Assembly (NCBI GenBank): GCA_027596075.1
Contig: JADGJC010000003.1
Span: 1 to 64,000 of the forward strand
DNA length: 64,000 nt
Reading direction: 5' to 3'
DNA from: Rhizophlyctis rosea
Lineage: Eukaryota; Chytridiomycota; Chytridiomycetes; Rhizophlyctidales; Rhizophlyctidaceae
In this document: positions 44,282 to 57,411 of the stretch, one piece after another
Layout of the letters: every line of letters starts with the position of its first letter
Numbering within the stretch: position 1 is the stretch's first letter
Program-made: the position numbers and the translations under genes
The notes under the pieces: model-generated
What the model saw: the letters and a program-made list of their open reading frames with translations, nothing else
Told to the model about the DNA's origin: nothing
Database searches by the model: none

Positions 44282-46372
44282 ATGGCTCACATTCATACTC
44301 TTCCCTTGGAGTTAACTCGCAACTATGTGAGCTATCTGCCATCCATGTCTGACCTGTCCCACCTAGCTCAGACCTCCCATCACTTCCAACACTTCACCGC
44401 TTGCCAAAAATGCAAAGACCTTCCGATCCTCACACAAGTCTTCATCAACCAGTTCACCAACCTACCTTGCAAGAGGACGAATTGGTTGCAATTCTGCATC
44501 TGTTCGCTTGTCCGATTACGGAGGTCGTAGTCAGAGTTCTCCCGACATTGAATTTACAACGTGACGCGGAGACCCGATGTTACTACATCCAGTTAGCCAT
44601 ATCGAAGGGGCATAACGCTGCAGTTGAAACCTTGATTTTTGGAACTGCAGTTTCGGATTTATATGGTATGTCCATCTGTGTCGGTGCTAGCTCTCACAAC
44701 GAGTTTTCATTTCAACCCTTGCCTCATAGATGACATTAGAGAGGATCCAGAGGCCAATCACGGATATATTCGACAATCTGTCAGAGGAGGCTCTGATTGT
44801 CACAACGATCCTTGACTGCGTCCTCGAGTCGCACAAAGAAACGCTCCTCCATACGCTCCTTACGTCCCCTCCTACCACTTCGGGTCTCTCACGTCCACTC
44901 CTCCTCGACGCTCTACGTACCGCCATGAGCCTTTTGGAACCCTCTGACAACCCATACTTTGGCCCCTTCAACACCGCCGTGAAACTTCGCATCCCCTGGC
45001 TCTTGAAGGCATCCCTCGCTCCCTACACGCCAACCGCAGTTGATGAACTCGGAATATCCCTCATGTGTGCAAGTCACGATCCCCGGGCGCCTCGTGAACA
45101 TCTACGCATCTCAGACCCAAATGGCAGGCGTGACTTGGGCGCTTCAAAGCGCCTTATTACTGCCTTCAATAACATTCGTCCGGAGCTGGAGGTAGCCAAT
45201 AAAGCGAAAGCCTATAGCATTCCCACCCAGTTTAATTTCCGCGCCAGATCAAGACGTTAGTCGAAGCTGGAGAGGATCCTCGTGTCTCGCTTGATCCGGT
45301 GTTGAGGAGGCAGGATAGGGAATTATTGCTTTGGCTATGTCGCTTGCCGGACGGTAGAGGCGCCGAGGTTGCCAAAGATGCCATACAGATCCTCTGTTGC
45401 TGGCGGACGGATAACGACAAGATCACTACCTGGAAAAGGTTCACGAGAAAGACAGTGTCGGAAGCCCTTATACCTTTGGTCGCCAATGAATGCGGTGCCG
45501 ACCCGGTTGACGGCATCATAGCAGTTCCGCAAGATCTACCTTTGGTAAATCAGTTATTGAAATTGGGCGGTCGGTTGGGGTGGAAAAGCGCGTGGTGTAT
45601 TCGGGAGGAGATGCGGTTGGAAAGGGCACGTATGGATACCGTGAAACGGTATTTCGAGCGGTGGCAAAAGGAGTACCTTGAGGGGATATGGTCGACGGTC
45701 GGTTGGAGGTCGATCTTTTTTGGGAGCGGATACAGGAAACCACACAGATTGTCGTGAGGAGGCTTCGGAAGGGAGTGGATTCGGGTAAAGGTTATGATGA
45801 TGAAGGCTTTGACCAGGTAAGATGAGAGACGTGTGCGTTGTTAAATTTGTTTCTCACTTTACATGGATGTTCCAACACATTGTATCACCTAGCGTTGTCA
45901 GATTCTTGAATTTCTCTTCCATCGAGACACCGATAAACGACTGAACATCCCTTCCCTTATTGAAAGTATCCATCGCTACTGGCGCCGCCAAAAGATTCAC
46001 TGGTTGAAGAGGCAACTCATGCACCTAGATATTAGATCATTCATCTTGGGTAATCCGGAGAAGTGGTGGGAAAAGCGGAAGAAGGGCCGGGAGGTATGAT
46101 TTCGGGACAAGGATATTGACCACGATTTCGGTGTCAAGGAGGGCGTACGGGAGTTGTCGCAGTTTCTAGGGGATGATGGTTGGATTGCGCAGGTGGAAAC
46201 ACATGTGGGGTTCAAGGAGGCGTTTGGAGTGATCGAGGAGTGGGAAAAGGAGGGAGTGGTAGATAGTGATGAGAGTGAAAAAGAGGAGGAAGAGGGAGAT
46301 AAAAAAGATGGGGATAAACGCAAAAGGCGGGTGGGACTATTAGATAGCGATGATGATTTTTGGTATACATAA
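44282..46372 (+). CDS. F-box protein with ankyrin-like body
   Basis: The ATG at 44282 starts MAHIHTLPLELTRNYVSYLP, followed by SMSDLSHLAQTSHHFQHFTA, an F-box for Skp1 binding. Helical repeat-like segments follow: YYIQLAISKGHNAAVETLIF, ITDIFDNLSEEALIVTTILD, VEAGEDPRVSLD and CGADPVDGIIAVPQDLPLVN. They have the spacing of degenerate ankyrin repeats. The end is basic (ESIHRYWRRQKIHWLKRQ) and then acidic (SDESEKEEEEGDKKDGDKRK), stopping at 46370-46372. About six exons. The junction at 44664/44737 needs the acceptor ATTAG rather than CATAG to stay in frame. It is probably a substrate adaptor of an SCF ubiquitin ligase from a lineage-specific family, and a paralogous 3' end lies at 39286-39669. Confidence 0.6.
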
Positions 46373-46569
46373 TAGAATTTTACGCGATGTACCACCCAGC
46401 TGAAGCAGGGGCATTCGTTCGGAGACAGTGTGACATTTCACCGCAATAGCACACAATGAAATGCGTAGACTAGTTCAATGGGGCTTCAAAAAGCTGTCGA
46501 TCGGCGCTTGTACCGTGTGCTAAATGAACACTCTAATATGAGGTACATTGATTGTACGTTAACACAACC

Positions 46570-46642
46570 GGGCCTATGGCCCAATGGATAAGGCGCCTGA
46601 CTACGAATCAGGAGATTCCAGGTTCGACCCCTGGTAGGCTCG
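46570..46642 (+). tRNA. tRNA-Arg(ACG)
   Basis: A complete 73-base cloverleaf. The acceptor GGGCCTA pairs with TAGGCTC with one G-T pair, and the discriminator is G. The A-box is TGGCCCAATGG and the B-box GGTTCGACC. The anticodon stem CCTGA/TCAGG holds the loop CTACGAA, giving anticodon ACG (A34 read as inosine). There is no intron. A T-run near 46664 is a possible Pol III terminator. Confidence 0.95.
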
Positions 46643-46951
46643 GTTCACATCGTCACAGAATACCTTTTTTTGTCCTCACATCCATCCCCATTCAACCTGT
46701 GTTTTGATGATGTCACTTGGAATTGCTTGCTTAGGTTTTTGTAGATTTCATTTTTTGTTTGTTTGTTTCTTTATTGATATTGGTGCCTAGTTCTCCTAGT
46801 TCCAGTCTACATCACGCAATCGTCGCTTATGTAATGACACCGCACAGTCTGCACCACGCGATAAGCCCCACCCCCCCATGCGAAATCACGCACGCCAAAA
46901 CCTTCTTCCCACCATCTGCGGATCTAATAATACAATTCCCACCCTCCAAAG

Positions 46952-49900
46952 ATGGCAAAACCGGCAGGCATCCGCATCTGCATAGACAGAGGTGGCACCT
47001 TCACCGACTGTATAGCTTTTGTGCCGGACCAGAAGGAACTCTCCGGATATCGAACAATAGTCATCAAGCTACTCTCCGTCGACCCAACCAACTACTCCGA
47101 TGCCCCTCGGGAAGGCATCAGACGGATATTGGAACTGGCGACGGGTCGTCCGCACCCGCGTGACCAGCTTGTTCCTACAAAGGATATTGGTGAGTTGACT
47201 TTTTGAGTAAGGCGCCGATACGCGTATTGAGTTTGACGGGGTCATCTTTTTGTTTACATCTTTCAGAAATGATTCGTATGGGAACAACTGTAGCCACGAA
47301 CGCGGTCAGTACTTAGTTGTCCTCCGGCCCGTCAAACCGGTACAGAATGCTGAGAATTATTTGCCTCATCACAGCTTTTGGAACGTAAAGGAGAGCCCAC
47401 AGCGTTTATTATCACGCGTGGATTCAAGGTATCACCCCCGTCAATTGCTGCAAACCTTTCTCGCGAGCTCACTGTCCAATGCAGGACCTCCTTCACATCG
47501 GCAACCAATCGCGTCCCAAAATCTTCGATCTCTCAATAGCTGCACCAGATGTTTTGTACGATTCCGTTGTTGAGGTTGATGAACGGTAATTGGGATCGAC
47601 ATTGGTCAGCATTTTCCACCCATGTCTCACCCGTAATCGTTCAGGGTTACGCTGGTTGGATATAGCGCCACGTTAGAAGGCATGAATGTGACGATTCCGG
47701 AGAACGATCCAACATATGTGAAGGGCATTACGGGCGAGTGGGTTCACATTCTTCAACAGCCAGGTCTGATTTGCGCTGCCAATGCACTGCAACAAATCAT
47801 TCATACTGATGGAAATCATTAGATCTGCAGCAAGTGGAGCAAGACCTGCGGGCGGTGTTCAATCAAGGAATACGCAGTGTCGCGGTCTGCTTAATGCACT
47901 CATTCACATATCCAGGTTTGTATCATCAATTTCTCATGCCTTGCACATCCCACCAAACACCACTCCCCACCCTGCAGAACACGAAAAACGCCTCAGATCC
48001 CTCTGCCAAACAATCGGCTTCACCCACATAACCCTCTCCTCCGAAATCATGCCCATGATCAAAATCGTCCCACGTGGAACCTCCGCCGCAGCCGACGCCT
48101 ACCTAACCCCCTGCATCCAAAAATACATAGACGGGTTCTTCTCTGGCTTCGACGAACACATCCGTAATCCAGATAAGGTGAAGGTGGAGTTCATGCAAAG
48201 CGATGGTGGATTGGCGCCTGTGGATTCGTTCAGTGGGTTTAGAGCTATTTTGAGTGGTCCGGCGGGTGGAGTGGTTGGGTATGCGTTGACGAGTTGGGAG
48301 GAAGGTGGGGAGGCGGTGATTGGGTTTGATATGGGAGGTGGGTTGGGGTGTTCTGTGTTCGTTTCTTGCGTCTTTGAGGAGTATTCTGATTGAAGTTGAT
48401 AGGTACGAGTACGGATGTTTCAAGGTTTGCGGGGAGGTATGAGCATGTATTTGAGACGACGACTGCGGGAATCACGATACAGGCACCTCAGTTGGATATC
48501 AACACGGTAAGATATGGTCAATGTACCTTGAATGGAAGCATTTTCCAATTATGAAAGTTTAGGTTGCCGCCGGTGGTGGGTCACGGCTTTTCTTCCGGAA
48601 TGGGCTCTTTGTTGTAGGGTACGCTGCATATCATACATCAAATGCTCCAAAGAGTTCACTGACCATCGATGCATACCAGACCTGAGAGTGCAGGCGCGGA
48701 CCCAGGTCCCGCATGTTACCGAAAGGGCGGGCCTTTAGCCATTACGGACGCCAATCTTCTCCTCGGCCGACTGATTCCAAATTTCTTCCCAAAGATTTTC
48801 GGCAAGACCGAGAAGGAGCCATTGGATGTGGATGCCACACGTCAAGCCTTTGAGCAGTTGACCGCTGACATCAATAGGTTTATGAAGGACAAGGGTAGTC
48901 AGGACGTGATGACGGCGGATGAAGTTGGGTATGGGTTTGTGAAGGTTGCGAATGAGAGTATGTGTCGACCCATTAGGGCTTTGACGCAGGCGAAGGGGTA
49001 TGATACTGCGAATCATATTCTTGCTTGTTTTGGTGGGGCGGTATGTGTCGGGCAAAGGAGTATGTGGAATACTACCGAACGTAGCTCATCTTTTGCATAT
49101 AGGGCGGACAACACGCGTGCGCCATTGCACGGTCACTCGGTATTCGTAAAATCCTCATCCACAGATACTCATCAATATTGAGTGCATTCGGCTTACACTT
49201 AGCGGACGTCGTCCACGAAGAACAAGAACCTAGCGCCGCGGTCCTATCCAAATCCTCCATACCCGATCTCAAATCACGCGCCAAAAAGCTCGTCGAAACG
49301 TGTTCCGCCGTCTTGCACCGACAAGGCTTCGCTCCCTCTCAGATACAAACGGAGATCTATTTCAATTTGCGATACCAGGGGACGGACACGGCCATCATGA
49401 CATTGAAACCGACTGAGGAGGGTGATTGGGATTTTGCACCGTTGTTTGTAGAGCGGCACAAGCAGGAGTTTGGCTTTTCGTTGCCGGATCGGGACATTTT
49501 GGTGGATGATGTGAGAGTGCGGTGTATTGGGAAGAGTCTTGAAGGGGAGGGGTATAGGACGAGGGTGCATGAGGAGATGCGAAGTATGCGGGGTCGGATG
49601 GTGTCGAGAGAGAGTGCGGAACGGGTGGAAAATGTGTATTGGGAAGGTGGCCGGAAGGATACGCCAGTGTTCTTGTTGCAGAAGTTAGCGATTGGAGATC
49701 AGATCCAGGGACCGGCGTTGATCATTGATGCAACTGCGACGATTGCTGTGGAAGAAGGGTGTCAGGCCACGGTTACGACCGAACATGTCGTTATCGAAAT
49801 CGGCGGGTCGGATAAGAAAAAGCTCGGAACGGAAATGGACCCGATCCAACTTAGTATCTTCGCCCACCGATTCATGAGCATTGCGGAGCAGATGGGTCGG

Positions 49901-52007
49901 ACGTTACAGAAGACGTCTATTTCGACTAATATCAAGGAGCGATTGGATTTCTCGTGCGCTTTGTTTGGACCTGATGCTGGGTTGGTGGCTAATGCCCCGC
50001 ATATTCCGGTGCATTTGGGGTCGATGCAGGAGGCGGTTCGGTGGCAGATGGAGCATTTGAACGGGAAAGTGAAGGAAGGGGATGTGTTGTTGACGAACCA
50101 TCCGGCGGCGGGCGGGTCGCATTTGCCGGATATCACCGTCATTACGCCTGTGTTTGATAAGGGAAAGATTGTGTTCTTTGTTGCTAGCAGGGGTCACCAT
50201 GCGGACATTGGTGGTATGGCGCCGGGGAGTATGCCACCGACGTCGAGGGAGTTATATCAAGAAGGCGCGGCGGTGAAGAGTTTCAAGCTTGTACGGGATG
50301 GACATTTCGATGAAGAGGGTATTACGAAGATTCTGTTGGAGGAACCCGCGCAGTATGAGGGGTGTAGTGGGACGCGGTGTTTGAAGGATAACATCTCGGA
50401 TTTGAAAGCGCAGGTTGCGGCGAACCATAAGGGTATTACGCTTGTTGGGGAGTTGATTGGGGAGTATGGGCTGGAGGTTGTGCAGGCTTATATGAGGTAT
50501 ATTAGGGAGAATGCGGAAGTTGCTGTGAGGGATTTGTTGAAGAAGGTTGCGGAGAGGAGTGGAGGGGTGTTGGAGGCTGTGGATTATATGGATGATGCGA
50601 CGGCGATTAAGTTGCGTGTTGACATTAATGCCGAGGAAGGTAGCGCTGTCTTTGACTTTTCTGGTACTGGAGGCGAAGTCTACGGTAACATCAACGCGCC
50701 AAAATCCGTCACGTACTCTGCGATCATCTACTGTCTTCGCTGCCTCGTTGCGCAGGACATGCCGTTGAATCAGGGAGCTTTGGCGCCGGTGACGATCAGG
50801 ATTCCGGAGGGGAGTTTGTTGAGTCCGAGTGAGACGGCGGCGGTGGTTGGGGGTAACGTGTTGACTAGTCAGAGGCTTTGTGATGTTATTTTGAAGGCTT
50901 TTGGGGCTTGTGCGGCTAGTCAGGGGTGTTGTAATAATTTTACGTTTGGGATGGGGGGGAAGGGGGAGGATGGGAGGGTTAGGGAGGGTTTTGGGTATTA
51001 TGAGACTATTGGTGAGTGGGTGTTGGTTTGGAGTGCGAGGTTTGGAGAGTTTGATACTGATTGGAATGGATGCTCTTCTTTCCTTTTTTTTCGTTAGCCG
51101 GTGGAGCGGGTGCGGGCCCTACATGGGATGGTCGCAGTAAGTGCAGATGCCGCCGATTCTTTGGCTCTGCTTTGCGTGTGATCTAACGGTTGTGTGAATG
51201 ACCCAGGCGGAGTCCACACGCACATGACGAACACTCGCATTACGGATCCGGAGATTTTGGAGCGGAGGTATCCGGTTATATTAAGACGGTTTGGGTTGCG
51301 TTCAGGTGAGTGTCTCTTCCATTCGTATGGTATGCTTTGTTTGTTTATTGGTCTCCATAAACAAACAACAGGTTCGGGAGGACGAGGGTTACATCCTGGT
51401 GGTGAAGGATGTGTGCGAGAGCTTGAGTTTTTGGAAACGATTACTGTATCGCTATTGACAGAGCGACGGGTATTTGCTCCGTATGGGTGAGTTAACTCGA
51501 TTGGTTTTGTTGTTACGCATTGTAGTCGCATCGCTGTTCTGGATGAAGTGTGCCGATAGTGCGGACTGAGCATTCGGGTGGGTTTACGTATGACTGACTG
51601 AGGAATGGATCTGTAGGCTGGAAGGCGGCGAACCTGGGGCACAGGGTCGGAACCTGCTTATCAGAAAGGGAGACGTGGAGAGAGTACTCAATTTCGGTGG
51701 GAAGAATTCTACGATTGTCAAACCGGGGGATAGGATTCGGATTGAGACGCCTGGGGGTGGAGGTTTGTTGCGTTGTTTTGATTGTGTTGACGTTATGATT
51801 TGGGGGGTGCTGTTTTGGCTGTGTGCTAATGAAGTCTTGATCGTCTTTGATGCAGGGTGGGGAAAAGCTGAGGCAGGGTCTGACAGCGGCACTGGAGCAA
51901 AAAGGAGACGGGAGGTGCAGACGGCCGATTTTATGGAGGTGGATGTTCCGTATCGGGTGGCGGGAGGGTCTTTGCACAAGTACCAGAATGATCAGCATAC
52001 GGCATAG
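46952..52007 (+). CDS. OXP1: 5-oxoprolinase (ATP-hydrolysing)
   Basis: This enzyme opens 5-oxoproline to glutamate using ATP in the gamma-glutamyl cycle of glutathione turnover. It is cytosolic and fuses hydantoinase A and B domains. The HyuA part begins [19 protein letters not shown] and continues [29 protein letters not shown] (phosphate loop), [16 protein letters not shown] and [15 protein letters not shown]. The HyuB part follows from [20 protein letters not shown], with [57 protein letters not shown] and [14 protein letters not shown], ending with [20 protein letters not shown]. About 14 exons, with one very long exon at 49178-51030. Length is near the usual 1280 aa. The last residues ([20 protein letters not shown]) are an extra tail. 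Confidence 0.93.
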
Positions 52008-53381
52008 GAGGGTGTTGTACATGAGAAGATGTAGATAAGGGTTGAAGGTACAGACAGATAGGCAACTTTGTATAGTTTCAGAGTAGGTTTAGTCGTAGAT
52101 TGGAGGTTTTTGGGTGATGGATTGAAGATGTTATCCAAAACATGGCTTTGCGCAGATGTTTTGTGAGGCTCATAGACGTCAACAGCTGTCCACGATGTGG
52201 TCCGATGGCTCGTGTGGACATCGCAGCGATTGGCAATTGCTGCATCTTGACACTCGAGGAACAGATAGGCACACACCTGCACATCCACCAATGGCAAGCA
52301 GAAAGACATCTACTCTTATTCATTGCCTACCCTTCCTTCGGAAGAATGTTCTCGAACTTGAAACCTGTCCAGAGAAAGCACAGCGGGCTTTCTTGATTGC
52401 TTTATATCAGCACGTGTACCAACTTCTATTTTTCGCTGCAAACATACAAGAGTATTACAGGATGGTAAAGCCTATCGCGACCGGCCAGACCTCCTGCCCC
52501 TCATTCTGATCAAACCCGGTAAGCTTCATCTTTGTACTGATGAAAACTTCTCCTGATAGCTGGACGGCGTGTAAGGACAGTCATGACGGCATCACGCTGT
52601 CTTCAATAGAGAGTAAGGGATCATACCTTATGCCTGCGTGGTGAGTTTCCGCTTTTGTGGATGATTGGAGCTCCCACCTGACCCAGTATCAGCATCATAG
52701 CCTGTGGTTTTGTCCACCTCAGCAGGAAGGATGCTCAGAACCCGTTTGGGCGGGGTGCGTCTGATTGCTTCCAGGTCGCGGCGTAGAAAACCATTTTGCG
52801 TACTGCAATTTCGTTCACCAGGTGTGGCGCAGCCACGCAGTCACGTCCGACACGACTTTCAATTGTCCAAATGGTTTGTTGGTCAACTCTGTGTTTGGTG
52901 ATCCGAACTTATATGATTTCCACTTCTTGCACCTCTTGACACCTTTCTGTGTTGAGCCTACGGGACACTCTTGGTACAAGATGGGCCTACAGAAATACAT
53001 CATCATGGATTCTCTCCCGCTACCAGGAGGTTGTACAGCACAAGGGGAGTCTAGTAAGTTTCAAAACTCTATGCACCTGCTGGCTCTGAGCTGCCGGTGG
53101 CTAGTAGTAAAGATGAGCTCGAAAAAAGCGAAAGATACGAGAACATGTGCCTGCACACGTGTGGCGCAGCCCACCGCCCATTTATCAAAATTGGCATCAG
53201 CACAGGAGTCTCAAGTCTTTCTCACACAACTACTCCAGTCGGCATCACAGATAACAGAATGAAAAAATTGTTCTCCCATTGGTCAACAATAACAAATTAG
53301 TGACCATTCGACTTCATTAAAACATTATCTCCTGAAACCGTACTGTGTTTGGTTCAACTGGTTCAGATACGCACAACTCAC
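52008..53381. other. gene-poor region with lectin-like remnants
   Basis: Between 52557 and 53060, plus-strand pieces bounded by splice-like sites read SWTACKDSHDGITLSSIESK, CGFVHLSRKDAQNPFGRG and HFAYCNFVHQVWRSHAVTSD. The first resembles a C-type-lectin-like module. I could not build an open gene from them; a stop interrupts the frame near 52787. It may be a decayed secreted-protein gene. Confidence 0.3.
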
Positions 53382-54240
53382 TCAAATCATATTCGCAGTG
53401 CACAAAAATACAATAAACCGCAAAATCCTATCCAACTCCTTACTCCTCAGAAAGACTTGCGACCCCCTAATCACCCCCTCCTCATCAACCACATAAAACC
53501 TCCACACATGCCCATTCGTCGCAACAACAAATGCGGGACCTTTTTTCCCTTCCTGTTGCCTACTCCTTGAAACCGCTCCTCCCACCCCTAATGTCTGAGG
53601 CACCGCAGCACCGCTCCACTCCTTCCCCATCTGAACCACCACAAAGCTCGCATATTTGGCTGCGTCACTTACGATGTCAGATGGACTATGACAGATCATG
53701 TAATTCACAATGCCGTGAACGCCTTCCCCTGATTTCGCATTGCTAAAGCTATACTCAACATCCGGAAAGGCACGGAGGGGTTTCCCAGCTTGACCAGCAA
53801 TGTGAAGTGCCTCAAGGAGTATTGCGTCAATCACTGCCCTACAACCTTTCTCCGTAGCGAGAGACCAATTCTGTCGAATTCGTTGAATATGGGCAGTGAG
53901 AAAGGAACTTGCGATGATGGATGTGTCGATGGCAGGCGACCAGGTTGATAAGTGAGCGTAGGCGGGACGGATGTGAGAGAGGTCGAGGTTGAGTAACGAT
54001 GGGTTGGATAGGTCATCTTCTGATAAGGTTGTGAAGATTTTGAAGTGGGTGTTTTTTTCCTGCTTTATTGATCAGATCCAAACCCCTGCGACACTGGGAA
54101 AGTCTCAAAAATGTACAGCCGAGCATATTCACCTGAAGGCCTCGTTCTAGCTTCTCACGAACCGTTTCGGGCATGGCGCGCTTTTGAGCTGGAGTCAGGT
54201 GTTGGTAACAGTATAACAAAAGATCAAACCCCTTGGACAT
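53382..54240 (-). CDS. hypothetical protein, possible nuclease-like fold
   Basis: The start is MSKGFDLLLYCYQHLTPAQK. A donor after VNMLG (GTACAT) and an acceptor ending AAG give a phase-correct join to DLSNPSLLNLDLSHIRPAYA, then FLTAHIQRIRQNWSLATEKG and CRAVIDAILLEALHIAGQAG. The C-terminal half reads FPDVEYSF, GEGVHGIVNYMICHSPSDIV, FVVVQMGKEWSGAAVPQTLG and FVVATNGHVWRFYVVDEEGV. The order (acidic position, a beta-strand ending Q/E-x-K, then a strand followed by a helix) recalls PD-(D/E)XK nuclease-like proteins found in repeats and effectors of fungi. The match is only structural and the second acidic residue is Gln here. Function is unknown. Confidence 0.5.
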
Positions 54241-54632
54241 TGTTTGTGAAACTGTTAGTCAGTGTTGAGTATCTGGATTTCAGGGACTAGGTAGAGAGCT
54301 TATGCACTATGCAACAGCACCCAACATTGCGGTTGGTTGATGTGAATCAAAGAACGAAAAACACATCCACCGTGGTTGCAAGCTGGATGATCGGGTGATC
54401 TATCATCTGGCTGATCATCGCCTCAAGCCCCACGAACCAGGCTTCATCAAGCCCATTCCAATGTACTCAAAAACACTGCCAAGAAGAAACACAATAATTA
54501 CAAAGGGCAAACGACAAAAAAGAAAAAGAGTGGCATTGTGCGGGTCCATAAGTAAAAGATAAAAACACAAAAAATAAATCACAGAAGAATCACAAGAACC
54601 CCCACACCAAACACCACCTCCCAAATCATCAT
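54241..54632. other. intergenic, no gene seen
   Basis: AT-rich 3' flank of the antiporter gene and 5' flank of the hypothetical gene at 53382. No feature is supported. Confidence 0.45.
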
Positions 54633-57411
54633 CTACCCCTCCCCACCAGGCCGTCTCCCCGCCCCCGGCCGTCCAGGAACAGGACTAACTACAATTTCTA
54701 TTCTATCCGAATCCCGTCGCGTCATCTCCACCGGCGGTGTTCCCGCCCACCCCCGCCCACCAGGGAAAGGCGGCCACCGCCGCGCCCCCCGCGGCGGCCG
54801 TCCCTCCCCCCCAGTGGAGCCATTAACCAAAATCCCAACAACCCTCTCCCCATCCCTATCCACCAACGCCCTCCCATGAGAATGCAACCCGTGAGGCGGA
54901 CTCCTTGTCGACGTCCGTGGCGGCGGGTCGTGATCCGCTCGTGGCGGTGGATCATTATTGACCAATATCCCAACAACGCGTTCATCACCATTCACTAATG
55001 TCCCCGTACTCTCATTCGATACATCTCCATCACTCTCCCGATCCGGTGACCCTTCCCTCCCGTCCTCCCCCTCTTTCTCACCCTCCTTCCCCTTCCCCTT
55101 CTCCCCCTCCCCCACACAATCCGCAAACCTCACCCCCTGCATACTACTGAAACTCCTCCGTCGCGTCATCCCCATCCCAACAGAATCAGTCCTCGGAACC
55201 TCCAGCGTCGCAGACATAGGACTCATGACCCCCATCCCCTCTTCACCCGCGATCGTCTCATTACTCAACCACTCAGCCGGAACGCCGTAACTAGGATCAT
55301 CGTCCACAAACATCTTCGTCGCGTCTTCTATGTCGCGGATGTTGTCGGCTGTCACGACGCGGATTATGGGACCGGAGATGGCGGAGGCGTCAATGGGGAC
55401 GTTGGCGGGCCACGTTGGGACGCGCATTTCGATGGTGCGGGAGAGGGTTGAGATGCCGAGGACGGTGAAGTGGATGAAGGGGGCGGTGATGCCGTAGACT
55501 ATTACGGAGAGGAAGACTATGAAACTGGTTTTGGTGGATGCAAGTCATAAGTCAGTACAGATAGCTGTGTAAGCGACGACAGGTCAACCTCTTACTTGAC
55601 AATCGGCAAAAACAACTCGTTATCAGGATAATGCTCCTTAGCAGCCGCCATGTACCACAACGCCCCTACACCGATAGGTCCAAACCACCCAACCATAATG
55701 CCTTCCGTGTACGTAAAAATACCCGGCATATACCGATAAAGCGCAAACACAATCGGCAGTCGTCGCATTATCAGGATGACTAACGCACAAACGACTAGTC
55801 GCCATAAGGGAAGCTGCTCCGTGTTGAATGTTTCCCATTGTAGGGTTGCACCTGAATTTATGGGTAAGTGCAAGAGATCGGGCGCTGAATGATACTTGGC
55901 ATGTGCTTACCAAAGTATACGAAAAACGCCAAGTTGAACAACATATCGATGACTTCCTGTACGTGCGCATCATCCGTTTCCTCTGTAAACCACCCGTCCC
56001 AGGCGAAAACCAACCCTGCAAAGAACACCGACAAGAACGCCGCAATGTGAATCATCGTGCCAAGCCCAACAATGAATGCCTGCGAATTCGGATTAATGCC
56101 ACGACCAATGGCCAAAACTTCGATGCATCACTCACAGCCAACGCAATTTCGAAACTCAAGAAACTCCGCTTGTCGATCAAATTCTTCTCTTCGGCGTAGC
56201 GGAGACCTCTGCGCGCCGCATATCCGATTACAGCGCCGACAACCGCCGCCAGCGCTACCTGATATCTGTCAGAATGTGAGTGTACGGGCATTTCTCATCG
56301 ATCAACCTCAAACAGACTCACAGCCACGTGTGCCATATCCACTTTACGATCGCATCCTTCACCGGCATATCTCTGAAGAGAACACCCAAATCAAAGAGTG
56401 GGACTGCCAAACCTGTGAGAATGGATGTCAATAACGGATGAAACATTGAAAGATCGTCCTGAGTGCGAATCATACCATCGTTTGCTGCACTTTCTGCTGA
56501 CAAGAGTGTTCGTACAGGTACGGGGATGTGCATATCAGCAAATCGTCCGCTTACAATGGAATTTGCCAGCACCGGGTCGGTTGGTGCAGTGCAGGCAGCA
56601 ATGATCATGGCGTCGTACTGATGATTGAGTCAGCGGCCACACGTGTGTCACGCTTGAGTGATATGTTAGGACTTACCCACGATATTCTGAGGATAAGCCA
56701 TAGGCAAAGGGCGGTTGCTAGCCACATCCAAACCATTACGGGTCCCAATAGGATAGCCAAACCTTTCCAACGGTCCGTCCAGCAGGCTCTACGGGAAGAT
56801 TGTAAGAGTTAAAGTCTGATTCACCAATGATCTGGTCAAACTCATCACTCACTTTGGTAGTGCTACTGCTGCAGCCATAATCTGCGAAAAACAAACACGC
56901 AAAGTTCAGAGCTGTGAGTGGCATAAACCAAATTAGATCAATACGTACCTGGATAGCTATAAGAAGTTGCGCAAATTGCTGGGTGACGACGTGAACATTG
57001 GTTCCCCATGTGAAAGGATTGAGCAAATTTACTCCGACAGGTCCTGATGATCCGCCAAGAATAATCATCAGAAAGTGATGTTGACCTGCGCTATTTTGGA
57101 CGACAGAACATACCGAATGCTATTCCTGCTAACATTGCTACTAAGGATTCGGACAAAAACAGTCTCTCCTTGACGATAAGAGAGACACAACCTGCAAGGG
57201 CAAGATCAGTTGTCGACAACAAAGGGGATTTCAACACGGATTTTAGTCACCAAACAACAAGACGAAACCTCCCAAAAAAGCGCTCAGCGCCTGGGGGTCG
57301 TTCACAGAAGTGGAAAAAAACACCGTTTCATGCTCGTCTACGTGACGTCCGGTTAGCTAAGTGCAACGTATGCGCATGCCCAGATGAAGTTCATCACATA
57401 CCACCAGCCAT
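54633..57411 (-). CDS. NHA1: plasma-membrane Na+/H+ antiporter (NHA1 type)
   Basis: A CPA1-family exchanger of Na+ (or K+) against H+, setting cell cation and pH balance. Readable exons: CVSLIVKERLFLSESLVAML AGIAFGP; GVNLLNPFTWG; IIAACTAPTDPVLANSIVSG (the TDP core of fungal Nha1); RTLLSAESAANDG; SFEIALAAFIVGLG; FFAGLVFAWDGWFTEETDDA; EVIDMLFNLAFFVYFG; MRRLPIVFALYRYMPGI; EGIMVGWFGPIGVGALWYMA; and FIVFLSVIVYGITAPFIHFT. The cytoplasmic tail is long, Pro/Arg-rich and low in complexity, and contains VVGILVN three times. The first exon is unresolved. MNFIWACAYVALS near 57356-57394 fits helix 1, but no canonical donor follows it. A canonical alternative starts at 57411 and lacks that helix. Confidence 0.85.
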
